Below the pieces are notes generated by a model that was given only the letters and a program-made list of their open reading frames with translations, searched no databases and was not told the DNA's origin. The position numbers and the translations under genes were made by a program. 64,000 nt of DNA from Paraburkholderia nodosa DSM 21604 (GTDB lineage Bacteria > Pseudomonadota > Gammaproteobacteria > Burkholderiales > Burkholderiaceae), in contig NZ_JAFA01000007.1 of NCBI RefSeq assembly GCF_000519185.1, forward strand, positions 248,001 to 312,000, given 5' to 3'. The number at the start of each line of letters is the position of its first letter. Within the stretch, counting starts at the first letter, position 1. Of the stretch, positions 34,778 through 45,138 are shown in pieces.

Positions 34778-35554
34778 ATGGATTTCGCGCAAGGACCGAT
34801 GGTCCGGATGACTAACGTGCACAAGCGGTTCGGGCTTCACGACGTGTTGACGGACGTGAGCCTGTCGGTTCGTCCGGGCGAAGTCTGCTGCCTCGTGGGC
34901 CCGTCCGGCGCCGGCAAAAGCACGCTAATCCGCTGCATCAACTACCTCGAGAAGATCGATCGCGGCAGCATTCACGTCAACGGTCAGCTGGTCGGCTATC
35001 GGCTGAAAAACGGACGGCTGCACGAGTTGAGCGAACGCGAAGCCGGACGCTCGCGCGCCGACACCGCGATGGTGTTTCAGCACTTCAATCTGTTTCCGCA
35101 TCTGTCGGTGCTCGATAACATCGTCGAAGCGCCGATTCACGTGCGCAAGGAAAACCGCAGGGCCGCCGAGGCTCACGCGCGCGAACTGCTCGCGCGCGTC
35201 GGGCTCGGCGATCGCGAGCGAGCGTATCCGCGAGAACTCTCGGGCGGCCAGAAACAGCGCGTCGCGATCGCTCGCGCGCTGGCCATGCGTCCGAAGCTGC
35301 TGCTGTTCGACGAGCCAACATCCGCACTCGATCCGGAACTCGTCGGTGAAGTCCTGAGCGTCATGCGCTCGCTGGCACGGGACGGTCAAACGATGATCGT
35401 CGTTACGCACGAGATCGGTTTCGCGCGCGAAGTGGCGGATACGCTCGTCTTCATGGATCAGGGGCGCATCGTCGAGCACGATACGCCTGCCCGCTTGATC
35501 GACACGCCTCAGTCGGAGCGGGCGCGGGTGTTTTTCAAACGATTGCTGAAATGA
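34778..35554 (+). CDS. Polar amino acid ABC transporter ATPase
   Basis: This 258-residue ATPase has Walker A GPSGAGKST near residue 43, the Q-loop MVFQHFNLFPHLSV near 95, signature LSGGQKQR near 153, and Walker B/D-loop LLLFDEPTSALDPELV followed by TMIVVTHEIGFAREVA. These match the GlnQ/HisP group. GGGAG is 7 nt before the ATG at 34778; another ATG at 34799 is possible. It is the last gene of the promoter C operon. Confidence 0.93.
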   Translation: MDFAQGPMVRMTNVHKRFGLHDVLTDVSLSVRPGEVCCLVGPSGAGKSTLIRCINYLEKIDRGSIHVNGQLVGYRLKNGRLHELSEREAGRSRADTAMVFQHFNLFPHLSVLDNIVEAPIHVRKENRRAAEAHARELLARVGLGDRERAYPRELSGGQKQRVAIARALAMRPKLLLFDEPTSALDPELVGEVLSVMRSLARDGQTMIVVTHEIGFAREVADTLVFMDQGRIVEHDTPARLIDTPQSERARVFFKRLLK

Positions 35555-36127
35555 TGCGTGCTGACGGCGTCTGAAACGCGAAGGGGGCAAGAAGCGCCGG
35601 CGGTGCCTTGCTGCTGCGATGGTCGATTCAGAGGTCGATCGGCAACTGGCACGAGGCGACGATCCGGGGCCGATGGCGGGCGTCGCCGTCATGGTTCGAG
35701 CGCCAGTGCAAGGTCCTTGACGGGGACAGGATCATGTCCCGGTACGCGGCTACACGCCGGCCTGCTGCCGTCTTGTCGGATCGTCAACCCATTCCTGCAG
35801 CAGATAAAGCTGATAAGTACCGGGCAGGCCCGCCTGCCCGGTGGCTACTGACAGACTCCCGGCTTACTGTCCGGAGGAATGGCGTCCCGCTTGCGCACTC
35901 AGCAAAGGGTTTGCTTTCTGCTGTCAAGCGCAAAGTCAAGCGGTCGGATGATTCAGCCAGCCTTTGCGCAGGGGCGCTCGTTCGTGTTTGTGGCCATTGC
36001 AGGCAGGCTGTACGACTATGGCAGATGAACAGATAACGCGAAGCGGTCGCTCCACCGCGGCGGAATCTCGGGCGTCCCAGAATGCGTCGTCCGCGATGCC
36101 ATGGGGAGCGGCCCGCGCGGGCATCGG
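35555..36127. other. Intergenic stretch with one strong hairpin
   Basis: I see no gene with family likeness in these 573 bp. ACCGGGCAGGC and GCCTGCCCGGT form an almost uninterrupted 11-bp inverted repeat at 35819-35842 with no T run after it. It may stop convergent transcription from the ATPase gene and from the permease gene that ends at 36128. Confidence 0.5.
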
Positions 36128-37381
36128 TCAGCCTCCGGTGAGCAGCCGCGCACAGAGGGAGACAAGCAGCGCCGGCAGCATGACGACGCTCCCCACCGCG
36201 AGGAACCGGAAGAAACCCACGTGCTCCCCTTCGCGGCGGATCGCCGTGAGCCACAGGATGGTGGCGAGCGATCCGGTGATGGACAGATTCGGACCCAGAT
36301 CGACGCCGATCAGCAAGGCGTCGACGACACGCTGCGGACTATGTGCCTGCAGCAGCGTGGCACTTGCGATCAGTCCCGCCGGCAGGTTATTGATCACGTT
36401 GCTCGTGAACGCGATGGTTGTGCCCGCCAACGCGGCCGTGCCCGATGCGTTCTGTACGGTGGAGGTTTCCAGCATGCGGGCAAGCATGCGGATCACGCCG
36501 GTGTGATCCAGTGCCTCAACCAGCACGAAAAGCCCCGCCACGAGCGGCATCACGCTCCACGATACGTCCTTCAGCAGCGGCCAGGGTGCGGCGCGATCGC
36601 GCCACAACACGACCACGCTCGTCAGCACGCCGAGGATCGCCGTCGGCAGTCCCAGCTGCAGATCAAGCGAGGAGACCAACAGCAGGACAAGCGCCGTCAC
36701 CCCGATGCCCGCGAGCGCGACGGGCCCACCGGCGGACAGGCCGACCACCGGCAGATCGGTTTCGCAGGTCCCGGCCAGTTCGCGGCGTTGTGACCAGCGC
36801 AGCATGATGAAAGTCACGACGATCGACGGCATGGATGGCAGCGCGAAACGCGCCAGCCAGCTGCCCAGCGCGGGCATGTGATTGCCGTACAGCACCAGAT
36901 TGGCCGGGTTCGAGATCGGCAGCATGAAGCTCGCGGCATTCGCGATCAGCGCGCAGACGAACAGCAGCGGCAGCGGCGCAGTTTTCGCCTTTCTGGCCAC
37001 CGCGAACACCGCCGGGGTTAGCACGACCGCGGTCGCGTCGTTGGACAGGAATGTCGTGGTCACCACGCCGACCAGATAGACCAACGCAAACAGCCGTCGT
37101 GGAGAGCCGCGGGCGTGATTTACCGCGAGCACGGCGACCCAGTTGAAGAGTCCCTCCCGCCTGCCAACCTCCGAGAGCAGCATCATGCCGGTGAGGAACA
37201 GATAGACATCGGTGCCTTTTGCGACCGCGTGCCATGCCAGGTTCACCGGCAGCAGGCCTAGCCCCTGGAGCAGGATGGCGCCCGAGACAGCCCAGATCGC
37301 CTCGGGCCAGTTGAACGGTCGGGCAATCACGCCAGCGGTCGCCAGCGCGGCAATGCACCAGGAAAGAAGAACGGGATTCAT
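36128..37381 (-). CDS. ArsB/SLC13-like (ion transporter superfamily) permease
   Basis: This 417-residue polytopic inner-membrane protein has about ten to twelve hydrophobic segments. TTTFLSNDATAVVLTPAVF near residue 110 and NVINNLPAGL near 325 are the paired hairpin-loop motifs of the ArsB/CitMHS/DASS transporter families, where the asparagine-rich loops bind the anion. SFMLPISNPANLVLYG near 152 is also typical. Members export arsenite or import citrate, sulfate or dicarboxylates, and no ars gene is near. It is last of the minus-strand set 40043-36128, presumably transcribed from the sigma54 promoter at 40076. Substrate unknown. Confidence 0.85.
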   Translation of the reverse strand: MNPVLLSWCIAALATAGVIARPFNWPEAIWAVSGAILLQGLGLLPVNLAWHAVAKGTDVYLFLTGMMLLSEVGRREGLFNWVAVLAVNHARGSPRRLFALVYLVGVVTTTFLSNDATAVVLTPAVFAVARKAKTAPLPLLFVCALIANAASFMLPISNPANLVLYGNHMPALGSWLARFALPSMPSIVVTFIMLRWSQRRELAGTCETDLPVVGLSAGGPVALAGIGVTALVLLLVSSLDLQLGLPTAILGVLTSVVVLWRDRAAPWPLLKDVSWSVMPLVAGLFVLVEALDHTGVIRMLARMLETSTVQNASGTAALAGTTIAFTSNVINNLPAGLIASATLLQAHSPQRVVDALLIGVDLGPNLSITGSLATILWLTAIRREGEHVGFFRFLAVGSVVMLPALLVSLCARLLTGG

Positions 37382-37415
37382 AGGTTCAAACTGTCAATGT
37401 GCGCGTGAACTGCCA

Positions 37416-38660
37416 TCACCCGGTTGCGGTCACAGCACCGCGACCGGGTTTCGGCTCCGCTTCGGCGCGGCATGCATGCCGCACCGCGTGTCCGAAGCCC
37501 AGCCAGAGGGCAAGCGAGCCCGTTGACACCGCACCCAGTGCGAAGAACGCGCTCGCATATCCCAAGCGCTGCGCCAGCAGTCCGCCCAGCGCAGGACTGA
37601 GTGCGGCGCCGATGCCCTGGACCGTCATCACGACGCCTTGACCCACGTTCACGCGTCCCGAGCCCTGCAGCAGGCGCACGACCAGCGCCGGCACAACCAC
37701 GCTCTGCAGGCCCGCACCCACGCCGTCCAGCACCTGCACGGGCCACACGCCCCACGCATTCAGCAGGGCCGCCGCGACCATGCCGCGTACCGGTAGCGCG
37801 AAGTAAGTGATGAGCATCACCCACCAGTAGCCACAACGAAGGATCAGCCGGGGCGCAAGCCACGCAGCGGCAACCATTACGAGCTGCGCAATCACGATGG
37901 TCTTCGCGGTGAACGCGCCCGGATCACCCTGATGCGCCGCGACGATCGCCATCCCGTAGAGCGGCAGCATCGCGGCGTTACCCAGGTGAAAGAGGGCCAG
38001 CGACGCGGCCAGCAGCAGCAAAGGCCGGCTGTGAAACAGGATCGCCAGACCACTCGCATGGCGGTCGTCGCGCGGTTGCGTCGACGTGTCCAGCCCGCGC
38101 GCGCAGTCGTGATCAATGGCGCTGCCGGGAATCAGCAGGACGCTCAGGATCATCAGCGCCCCGAAAACCGCGGCGAGGACGAACACCGCGCCCAGGCCGA
38201 AACGCCAGCCGAGCCAGCCCGACAGGGCCGCGCCGGCAACGTTGCCGCCGTGGTTAGCCACCTGGTTGCGGCCGAACTGGCGGTCGAATCCGCGCTGACG
38301 CACGATGCCGAGCGTAATCCCCGCCACTGCGGGACCGAGCAGAGCGCCTGTTACGGCGGCGACGATCTGTGACGCGGCGACCGACCAGAAGCCATGCGAC
38401 ACCCACAGCGCGAGAGAGCCGAGTGTCGTTATGGCACCGGCGACGATGATCACCGCGCGCTTGTGCGTTGTAGCGTCGACGAGCGCCCCCGCCGGAGAGG
38501 CCGCGATCATCCCCGCGATGCCGCCGAGTGTCATCACCGTGCCGATCGTGCCGGCGCTCCAGCCGCGGTCCAGCAGGAGGACGCCGATAAACGGCCCGAC
38601 GCCGGCTTGTACGTCGGCCATGAAGAAGTTGAGCGCCTCGAGTGCGCGGGCCGGTTTCAT
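37416..38660 (-). CDS. MFS transporter
   Basis: This 414-residue major facilitator protein has about twelve hydrophobic segments. The loop 2-3 motif AGALVDATTHKRAVII near residue 60 is a variant of the MFS motif GxxxDxxxxR/K. A conserved NQVANHGGNVAGAALSG region near 140 occurs in a subgroup of proteobacterial exporters. The cytoplasmic mid-loop is acidic (SAIDHDCARGLDTSTQPRDD). Its gene starts 12 bp after the 38673 gene's stop and ends 34 bp before the next permease, consistent with one operon. Direction and solute are unknown; efflux under two-component control is plausible. Confidence 0.88.
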   Translation of the reverse strand: MKPARALEALNFFMADVQAGVGPFIGVLLLDRGWSAGTIGTVMTLGGIAGMIAASPAGALVDATTHKRAVIIVAGAITTLGSLALWVSHGFWSVAASQIVAAVTGALLGPAVAGITLGIVRQRGFDRQFGRNQVANHGGNVAGAALSGWLGWRFGLGAVFVLAAVFGALMILSVLLIPGSAIDHDCARGLDTSTQPRDDRHASGLAILFHSRPLLLLAASLALFHLGNAAMLPLYGMAIVAAHQGDPGAFTAKTIVIAQLVMVAAAWLAPRLILRCGYWWVMLITYFALPVRGMVAAALLNAWGVWPVQVLDGVGAGLQSVVVPALVVRLLQGSGRVNVGQGVVMTVQGIGAALSPALGGLLAQRLGYASAFFALGAVSTGSLALWLGFGHAVRHACRAEAEPKPGRGAVTATG

Positions 38661-38672
38661 GGCACTGACCGC

Positions 38673-39233
38673 TCAGGCCGTGCCGGCAGGATCGGCCGTG
38701 CTGTCGACGAGTTCGGCGATCTCGTCCACGTCGATCGTGCAGCCGTACTTCGTCTTCACGCCGCGCCCCCAGACCTGCACATGGATACCGGGGCACAAAT
38801 AGTCAGCGAGTTCCGCGGCGGCGTGCGCCGGCATGCGCAGTGAGGTGCCGTCCGCGAGCAGCGCTCCGCGCACCTCGCCCTTTGGCCCGTGCAGCGTTAA
38901 CACGACTTCTCCGGCTGCTTCCATCGGCCTGGGTTCGAGTTTCGGCGGTTCCTCGCCCTCGCGGCCCGGGCCGTTGTCGAGGATTTCCACGCCCTGGTCC
39001 GACGTGACCAGCACGGCTGCGATCACGTCGGCAACGCGAGGTTTGACACCCCGCACGCGCACGCGATCGCCAGGCGCGACATGCCGCGTGAGCTGTTTCG
39101 CCAGGTGGGGTGGGACATGGACCTGCCGGCGGTCATCAAGAATCAGACCGTCAACAACGCCATGCGGATTGAGCAGAAACTGCGAAACCCGGCCGCGGAT
39201 TTGCGCAAGACAGGCGGGATCGATCCAGTGCAT
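38673..39233 (-). CDS. Cytoplasmic protein with two OB-like repeats
   Basis: I do not recognise a named family for this 186-residue protein. It has two tandem copies of a ~65-residue unit: one at residues ~14-75 (NPHGVVDGLILDD, then VPPHLAKQL, then PGDRVRVRG) and one at ~105-170 (GPKGEVRGALLADG, then MPAHAAAEL, then PGIHVQVWG). The same unit occurs twice in the exported protein encoded upstream. Each unit reads as a short beta-barrel, possibly OB-fold, in which GxxxG-LLxDG-xxxxP-L-PGxxVxVxG recurs. There is no signal peptide. AAGGAG precedes the ATG. It lies between the exported paralogue and the MFS transporter and could sense a ligand, bind a metal or adapt the transporters; that is speculation. 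Confidence 0.75.
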   Translation of the reverse strand: MHWIDPACLAQIRGRVSQFLLNPHGVVDGLILDDRRQVHVPPHLAKQLTRHVAPGDRVRVRGVKPRVADVIAAVLVTSDQGVEILDNGPGREGEEPPKLEPRPMEAAGEVVLTLHGPKGEVRGALLADGTSLRMPAHAAAELADYLCPGIHVQVWGRGVKTKYGCTIDVDEIAELVDSTADPAGTA

Positions 39234-39281
39234 GGTTCAACGCTCCTTCAAAGGGGGAAGAAAATCGGCTGGTGCAGCGAC

Positions 39282-40043
39282 TTACCTCGGTGCGCTGTCG
39301 TAGAGGCTCACCATCCGCCCCGGCACGCCGAACAGGGTTGCCTGAAGCGCTTCGCCGTACTGGTTACGCGTGCCATAGCCCGCCGCAGCGACCTCGATGC
39401 CAGGCTTCAGGAGGTCGATGAACTGTTGTGCGGCAGGCGGGGTGAGTTTTATGACCGTGCCGTCACGCAGCAGCACGCCGTCAGGTTCGCCACGCGGGGC
39501 CGTCGTCACCTGGAGAATCGTGCCGCGTGCGGTTAGCCGGACGAGGCCCGCACCACGCAAGGCCGGCGGCAGGCGCCCCGCATCGGGCGGGCCAGGTGGC
39601 TGGTCGACAAGTTGCTGGCCCGTACGTGCGTTCCGGATCTGCTGGGCCTTGATGTCCCCACTGCTGTCGCGCAGGCCGTCAACGACCACACGGTCGCCTG
39701 GCTGCACGAACTCGACGAGTTGTGTGCCCATGTGCGGCGGGAAGCTTACGAGCGTGCCGTCGTCCAGCAGGAAGCCGTCGACGTCGCCCTCCGGATTGAT
39801 GGTGAAGCGGCGAACGAGGCCCTGCGCGACCGGCGTTAGCTGTAAGGGCATCGGCGCGGGCGCGGCGGCGACCGCCGGCTCGGGAGGCGGCAGGCCGGCT
39901 TGCACCGGAGGCGCGGGTTGAGCGGCGCACACCGTTGCAAGTGAAAGAAGGGCGAGCGCGGCTCCGACGCGCGCCCACGCCAGGGTGGGCCTCAACGGCG
40001 CCGATACGCGCAGTGGCGTTGAGGAGAGCAAGAGTGTTTGCAT
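39282..40043 (-). CDS. Exported protein with two OB-like repeats
   Basis: This 253-residue protein has an N-terminal signal: a basic region, the hydrophobic VGAALALLSLATVCA and cleavage probably at CAAQPAPP. A proline/alanine-rich linker (to ~residue 65) leads to two repeats: ~73-140 (NPEGDVDGFLLDDG, FPPHMGTQL, PGDRVVVDG) and ~165-240 (PRGEPDGVLLRDG, LTPPAAQQF, PGIEVAAAG). The units match those of the cytoplasmic neighbour at 38673. It should be periplasmic or membrane-tethered. It is the first gene after the sigma54 promoter at 40076-40092, with GGAG ahead of its ATG, so it is probably the most highly induced product of the two-component system. Function unknown. Confidence 0.75.
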   Translation of the reverse strand: MQTLLLSSTPLRVSAPLRPTLAWARVGAALALLSLATVCAAQPAPPVQAGLPPPEPAVAAAPAPMPLQLTPVAQGLVRRFTINPEGDVDGFLLDDGTLVSFPPHMGTQLVEFVQPGDRVVVDGLRDSSGDIKAQQIRNARTGQQLVDQPPGPPDAGRLPPALRGAGLVRLTARGTILQVTTAPRGEPDGVLLRDGTVIKLTPPAAQQFIDLLKPGIEVAAAGYGTRNQYGEALQATLFGVPGRMVSLYDSAPR

Positions 40044-40075
40044 GACGGGCTCCGATCAAGGGACGCCGCATCATG

Positions 40076-40092
40076 TGCAACGATTATGCCAA
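40076..40092 (-). promoter_or_regulatory. Sigma54 (-24/-12) promoter
   Basis: Read on the minus strand TTGGCATAATCGTTGCA fits the sigma54 consensus TTGGCACR-N4-TTGCW with one mismatch and exact spacing. Transcription should start near 40065, leaving a leader of about 22 nt before the ATG at 40043. A sigma54 activator is encoded immediately upstream on the same strand. Confidence 0.8.
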
Positions 40093-40132
40093 TGGGAAAC
40101 TGTCAACCGGCATGGGCTTCAAGGCGAATTTC

Positions 40133-40169
40133 GACGCCGCATGCGTCAGTTTCGTTGACGCCGGGCGTC
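40133..40169. promoter_or_regulatory. Paired dyads, probable upstream activator sites
   Basis: Two inverted repeats share the same arms: GACGC-N5-GCGTC at 40133-40147 and GACGC-N3-GCGTC at 40157-40169. Their centres are 23 bp apart, about two helical turns, and lie 75-100 bp upstream of the predicted sigma54 transcription start. That is the usual place for NtrC-type enhancer sites. The binder is presumably the response regulator encoded at 40186. Confidence 0.6.
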
Positions 40170-40185
40170 GGATTGCTGGACAGCT

Positions 40186-41549
<1,364 letters not shown>

Positions 41550-41568
<19 letters not shown>

Positions 41569-43070
41569 GGAATCTCGATTACAAAGCATGCGCCTGAAGG
41601 TGACTCGTCAAGGTATGCCCGCCCGCCGTGCGCCGAGGCGACTTCGCGCACGATCGAGAGGCCAAGGCCCGAGCCATCCGGCCGGCCTGTCACGAACGGC
41701 TCAAAAATGCATTCCCGCTGCCCGGGCGGCACGCCGGCCCCATCGTCAAGAACATCTATCCTGAGGCTCGGGCGGTCGCACTTGAGCTCCCGCGCCGCGA
41801 CGACCGTGACCACCCCTCCTTCCGGAACATGGCGCAGCGCGTTCAGCAGCAGGTTATCGAGCGCGCGCCGCAGTTGTTCCTCATCGAACTGCGGCGGTGC
41901 ACTGTCGACGCCTGGGCCCTGGTCGAATCTCGCGACCAGCGTGAGCGTGACCCGACGCTGCTGCGCGAGCTCCCGATGCGACTCGACGACCTTCGCGAGC
42001 CACGGCGCGATGCACACCGGCCTGGCATCGATCTTGATGGGTTGGGTCAACGCGAGCAGGCTGGCGACCTGCGACTCGATGCGGCCGAGCTGGTCCAGCA
42101 TGAAGCGCAACGCCCCCTCCTGCCGGTCGCGACTACCGGCCAGCGCGTTCTCAGCCTTCAGCCGCATCGCACCGGCAGGATTGCGGATTTCATGCGCGAG
42201 TTGCGCGGCCAGTTTGCCGAGCGCCGCGAAGTGCTCCTCCCGGGCCAGTTTCCGGCCCAGATCGACCATTTGCTGCTGCAGGCGCTCATTGCGTTCGAGA
42301 TACCGGTTCAACGCGCCGACGATCACGTCGAGGTCGCGTTCGCCCAGGTGCGCCAGGCGCGCCGGTCGTGCCGCATCGGTGCCCGGCTCTGCTGACAGCG
42401 CCAGCTCGAGCCGCGTCAACTTGCTCTTCCAGCGGCGCAGCATCAGCGTCACGGCGAGCGCCATGCCCAGTAATGTTGCCAGTATCCCGGCGAGCAGCCA
42501 GACCAGCGTCTCACCGTGCTGGCCGAGCGGCGGCCGGGTGCGGGTAAGCATCCACGCGAAAATGTTTTCCGCTCCGGTGACCGGACAGGCCACCGCGACT
42601 ACCGCATCCGGGCCGTTAGAGATGACATTCGAGGCGGTGCCGTGCGTCGATGCCGACGAGCGGAGGGTATGCAGGATGAGGGGTGTCTCGGCGTCGGGGA
42701 TGTCGCGCTTGATGCCGCTGCCTTCGTAGGTTGGAAACGCATAGGCCAGAAAGCCGGCTGACGCAATGCCGGGCTGGACCGCACGGCTCCAGAAGCCACC
42801 TTCCACACCCGGGGACTGCGCAAGCACAGTATCGAGCACCGCATGCATCAGATCGATGTTCGCCGCGGACGAACCCGCGAGCGACGCCGACCGGCTGTAG
42901 CGGACCGACACGGCATCGCACATCGAAGCGGCGTGCAGCCTCGCCGCGGCGATCTGCTGACTCTCACCCGATGTCGCCATAAACCAGATCAGCGCCACCA
43001 GCACCGCACAGATGCCTGCCACCAGTGCCCAGAGTGTGGCGAGTTGTGTTGAAAATGAAGGTCGGGTCAT
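41550..43070 (-). CDS. Membrane-bound sensor histidine kinase
   Basis: This kinase of about 506 residues has a transmembrane helix near the N-terminus (LATLWALVAGICAVLVALIWFM), a ~130-residue periplasmic sensor and a second helix (WLLAGILATLLGMALAVTLML). A HAMP-like linker, the dimerisation/phosphoacceptor helix (AAQLAHEIRNPAGAMRLKAEN, H-box histidine) and the ATP domain with N, G1 (DVLDDGAGVPP) and G2 (GSGLGLSIVREVASAHGG) boxes follow. I chose ATG 43070 (MTRPSFSTQ) over 43118 because it directly precedes the first helix. It should phosphorylate the NtrC-type regulator whose gene overlaps its end. The signal is unknown. Confidence 0.9.
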
Positions 43071-43353
43071 CCGGGTCGTCCGCAATACCGCACTCGCCGT
43101 GCAGACGCATTTCAGCAAGGTGCGCCGGGTTTGAGCACGGTGGCTCCATCGCGATGTCAGTCGCTCATCTTGTGCCAGACATCATAGCCGACCGCCCATT
43201 TGCGACAAAACCGGCAAGCGTGGGCATGTTCGCTTCCCGTATTTTGGGCTCGCCGAAACGAACGTTCAGCACAGCGGAAGAGCATGCTGACAACTTCACA
43301 TGTAAACCGGACTGGATGGAGCGGACCTGACCTGACCCATTGGGATCGCCCGG

Positions 43354-44862
43354 TTAAGGCGAAACCCCGCCGCCTGCCGCGACAACCGCGTTTCTTCCTT
43401 GTCTTTTGGCCGCGTATAGCGCCAGATCCGCCGATTTCGTCAGATGATCCAGAGAGGAGGGTGGGGAGCGCCGGCCGGTCGCACATCCAATGCTAACTGT
43501 GAAAGGGGGAATTGCCGCAGATGACCCTGTCGGTCGACCGTATTCGACCTCCCGACGTATGGCCTCTCCGGTCTGAAGTGCGCCTGCTTCGTTTGTGTTG
43601 GGCAGCACGACAACAAACTCCTCACCGCCATATCGCGCTGCGAGTTCGCCACGACGACGCACGTGTCGATTGATACATTCAGCCAGATGCTTGAGTGCAA
43701 TGTCACCTTGAGCGTGACCGTGCTTGTCGTTGTACTGTTTGAAATTATCTGCATCAACGAAAAGCAGCGATAAAGGATCGTCGGTGCGCTGCAGCCTTGC
43801 CCACTCGGTTTCCAGAACATCATCGAGGACGCGGCGGTTTCTGAGCCCTGTCAGCGGGTCGGTTTGCGTTAGATCCGTGAGCAGCACATGCGTCTTTGCG
43901 TGATCCCTCAGCGCGAAAGCCAGGAGCCAGACTACGGTGCCGAACGCGAGGCTTACAGAAAAGGCCGAAACTCCGATGATCCATGACAGTCGTCTCCAGG
44001 CGGCCAGGACGTCGCTTTTCGCGGGCGCGACGACAGCGATAAGCGGTGTGCCGGGAACACGCTGAAAAGTGTACAGACGCTGAACGCCGTCCAGGGACGA
44101 AGTGGCCGCATAGAAACCGGAATCTTGCGCCACCATACGAGGAAACGTGGGTGAGTGACCCAGGTTGACCATCCTGGCCTGGCTAATCGGGGGATTTCTG
44201 GCCACGAGCGTACCGTCTTCACGAACGATCGCAGTGATGCCGTTCGGCCCCACGTCCAGCTTGGCAAGAAGTTGTTTGAAATATCCGATGTCAACAGCAA
44301 CAACCGCTACACCGCCAAATGAACCGTCGGGTCGATTCACTCTTCGTGTCATCGCGATTGACTGCGCACCCGATCGCGAACGTGCCCGGTAGACAGATGA
44401 CACATAGAGTCCAGCATTCGCGGACTGTCGCTGCGCGATGAAGTAGTCCCGATCGCTGAAGTCCCAGGCATGAGAACTGGAGCAACAGCCATCGATTACC
44501 CGACCATGATCATCCGTGATTCCCATGCCGGTGACATAGGCGGCAGCGGTACGATTGAACAGCAACTCATGACGCAGGCCCGGATCCATAGCCTGAACTG
44601 CAGGATTATCCAGTGCAGTGATCAAACTACGCAGTGAATTGTCAGATGTTTCAACGGTCCGGGCGATGTTGCTCACAAGAACGGCGGTGACGTTTTTTGA
44701 TGTTTCGTGAGCATGTTCGATGGCGGCGTCGCGAGATGCCCAAAGCGTGAACAGGCTGATCGCCAACACGCCTAGCGCCATTACGCTGCCTAGCGCCCCG
44801 ACGACCAAAGCGTGGCGGCCTGCAAATACGGCGAATCTTCCGGTGGCGATAGAAGCGGACAC
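43354..44862 (-). CDS. Cache-domain diguanylate cyclase
   Basis: This 502-residue membrane signalling protein has a transmembrane helix at ~18-42 and a periplasmic dCache-type sensor (~45-285; YVTGMGITDDHGRVI, DFSDRDYFIAQRQ and the later VDIGYFKQLL). A second helix lies near 290-320 (GVSAFSVSLAFGTVVWLLAFAL), with a C-terminal GGDEF domain after it. The active-site loop is GGEEF at 412-416, which makes c-di-GMP from two GTP. The usual product-inhibition RxxD motif five residues upstream is absent (the sequence there is RGELAARYGG). Translation starts with GTG at 44862 in a poor ribosome context. Not obviously linked to its neighbours. Confidence 0.9.
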   Translation of the reverse strand: MSASIATGRFAVFAGRHALVVGALGSVMALGVLAISLFTLWASRDAAIEHAHETSKNVTAVLVSNIARTVETSDNSLRSLITALDNPAVQAMDPGLRHELLFNRTAAAYVTGMGITDDHGRVIDGCCSSSHAWDFSDRDYFIAQRQSANAGLYVSSVYRARSRSGAQSIAMTRRVNRPDGSFGGVAVVAVDIGYFKQLLAKLDVGPNGITAIVREDGTLVARNPPISQARMVNLGHSPTFPRMVAQDSGFYAATSSLDGVQRLYTFQRVPGTPLIAVVAPAKSDVLAAWRRLSWIIGVSAFSVSLAFGTVVWLLAFALRDHAKTHVLLTDLTQTDPLTGLRNRRVLDDVLETEWARLQRTDDPLSLLFVDADNFKQYNDKHGHAQGDIALKHLAECINRHVRRRGELAARYGGEEFVVVLPNTNEAGALQTGEAIRREVEYGRPTGSSAAIPPFTVSIGCATGRRSPPSSLDHLTKSADLALYAAKRQGRNAVVAAGGGVSP

Positions 44863-45020
44863 AGTAAGGGCTATAGTCTCAAATACTAGGAGGAACGTCG
44901 TCGTGCGCAGTCGCGCAAGACTATCGAACCTGTATGGCGGATGCTGCGCAAACGAACAGCCAGTTGCTGCGAGTAATCGATGACCGGGTTTACGGCATAG
45001 GGCATGAAAGATAAAGTCCC

Positions 45021-45080
45021 CCGCGCCTTAAGCAACCGAGACCCTGGAAAGTAACAGCAGTCACTGAGCTAAAGGCGCGG
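45021..45080. repeat. Spaced inverted repeat
   Basis: CCGCGCCTTAAG at 45021-45032 pairs with CTAAAGGCGCGG at 45069-45080 (11 of 12) across a 36-nt loop. It lies in the gap between the diguanylate cyclase and the marR pseudogene, which holds no gene I can support. Role unknown; it could fold in RNA of either strand. Confidence 0.35.
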
Positions 45081-45138
45081 TACCTGGGGCTCGGAAGCAA
45101 CGGGATTTAGCCCGGTGAGAGTGCACGTCGAGAAAGCG

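Noticed and set aside
35608..36036. Plus-strand 142-codon frame in the gap after the amino-acid ATPase
   Set aside because: No motif, Arg-rich composition and no ribosome site.
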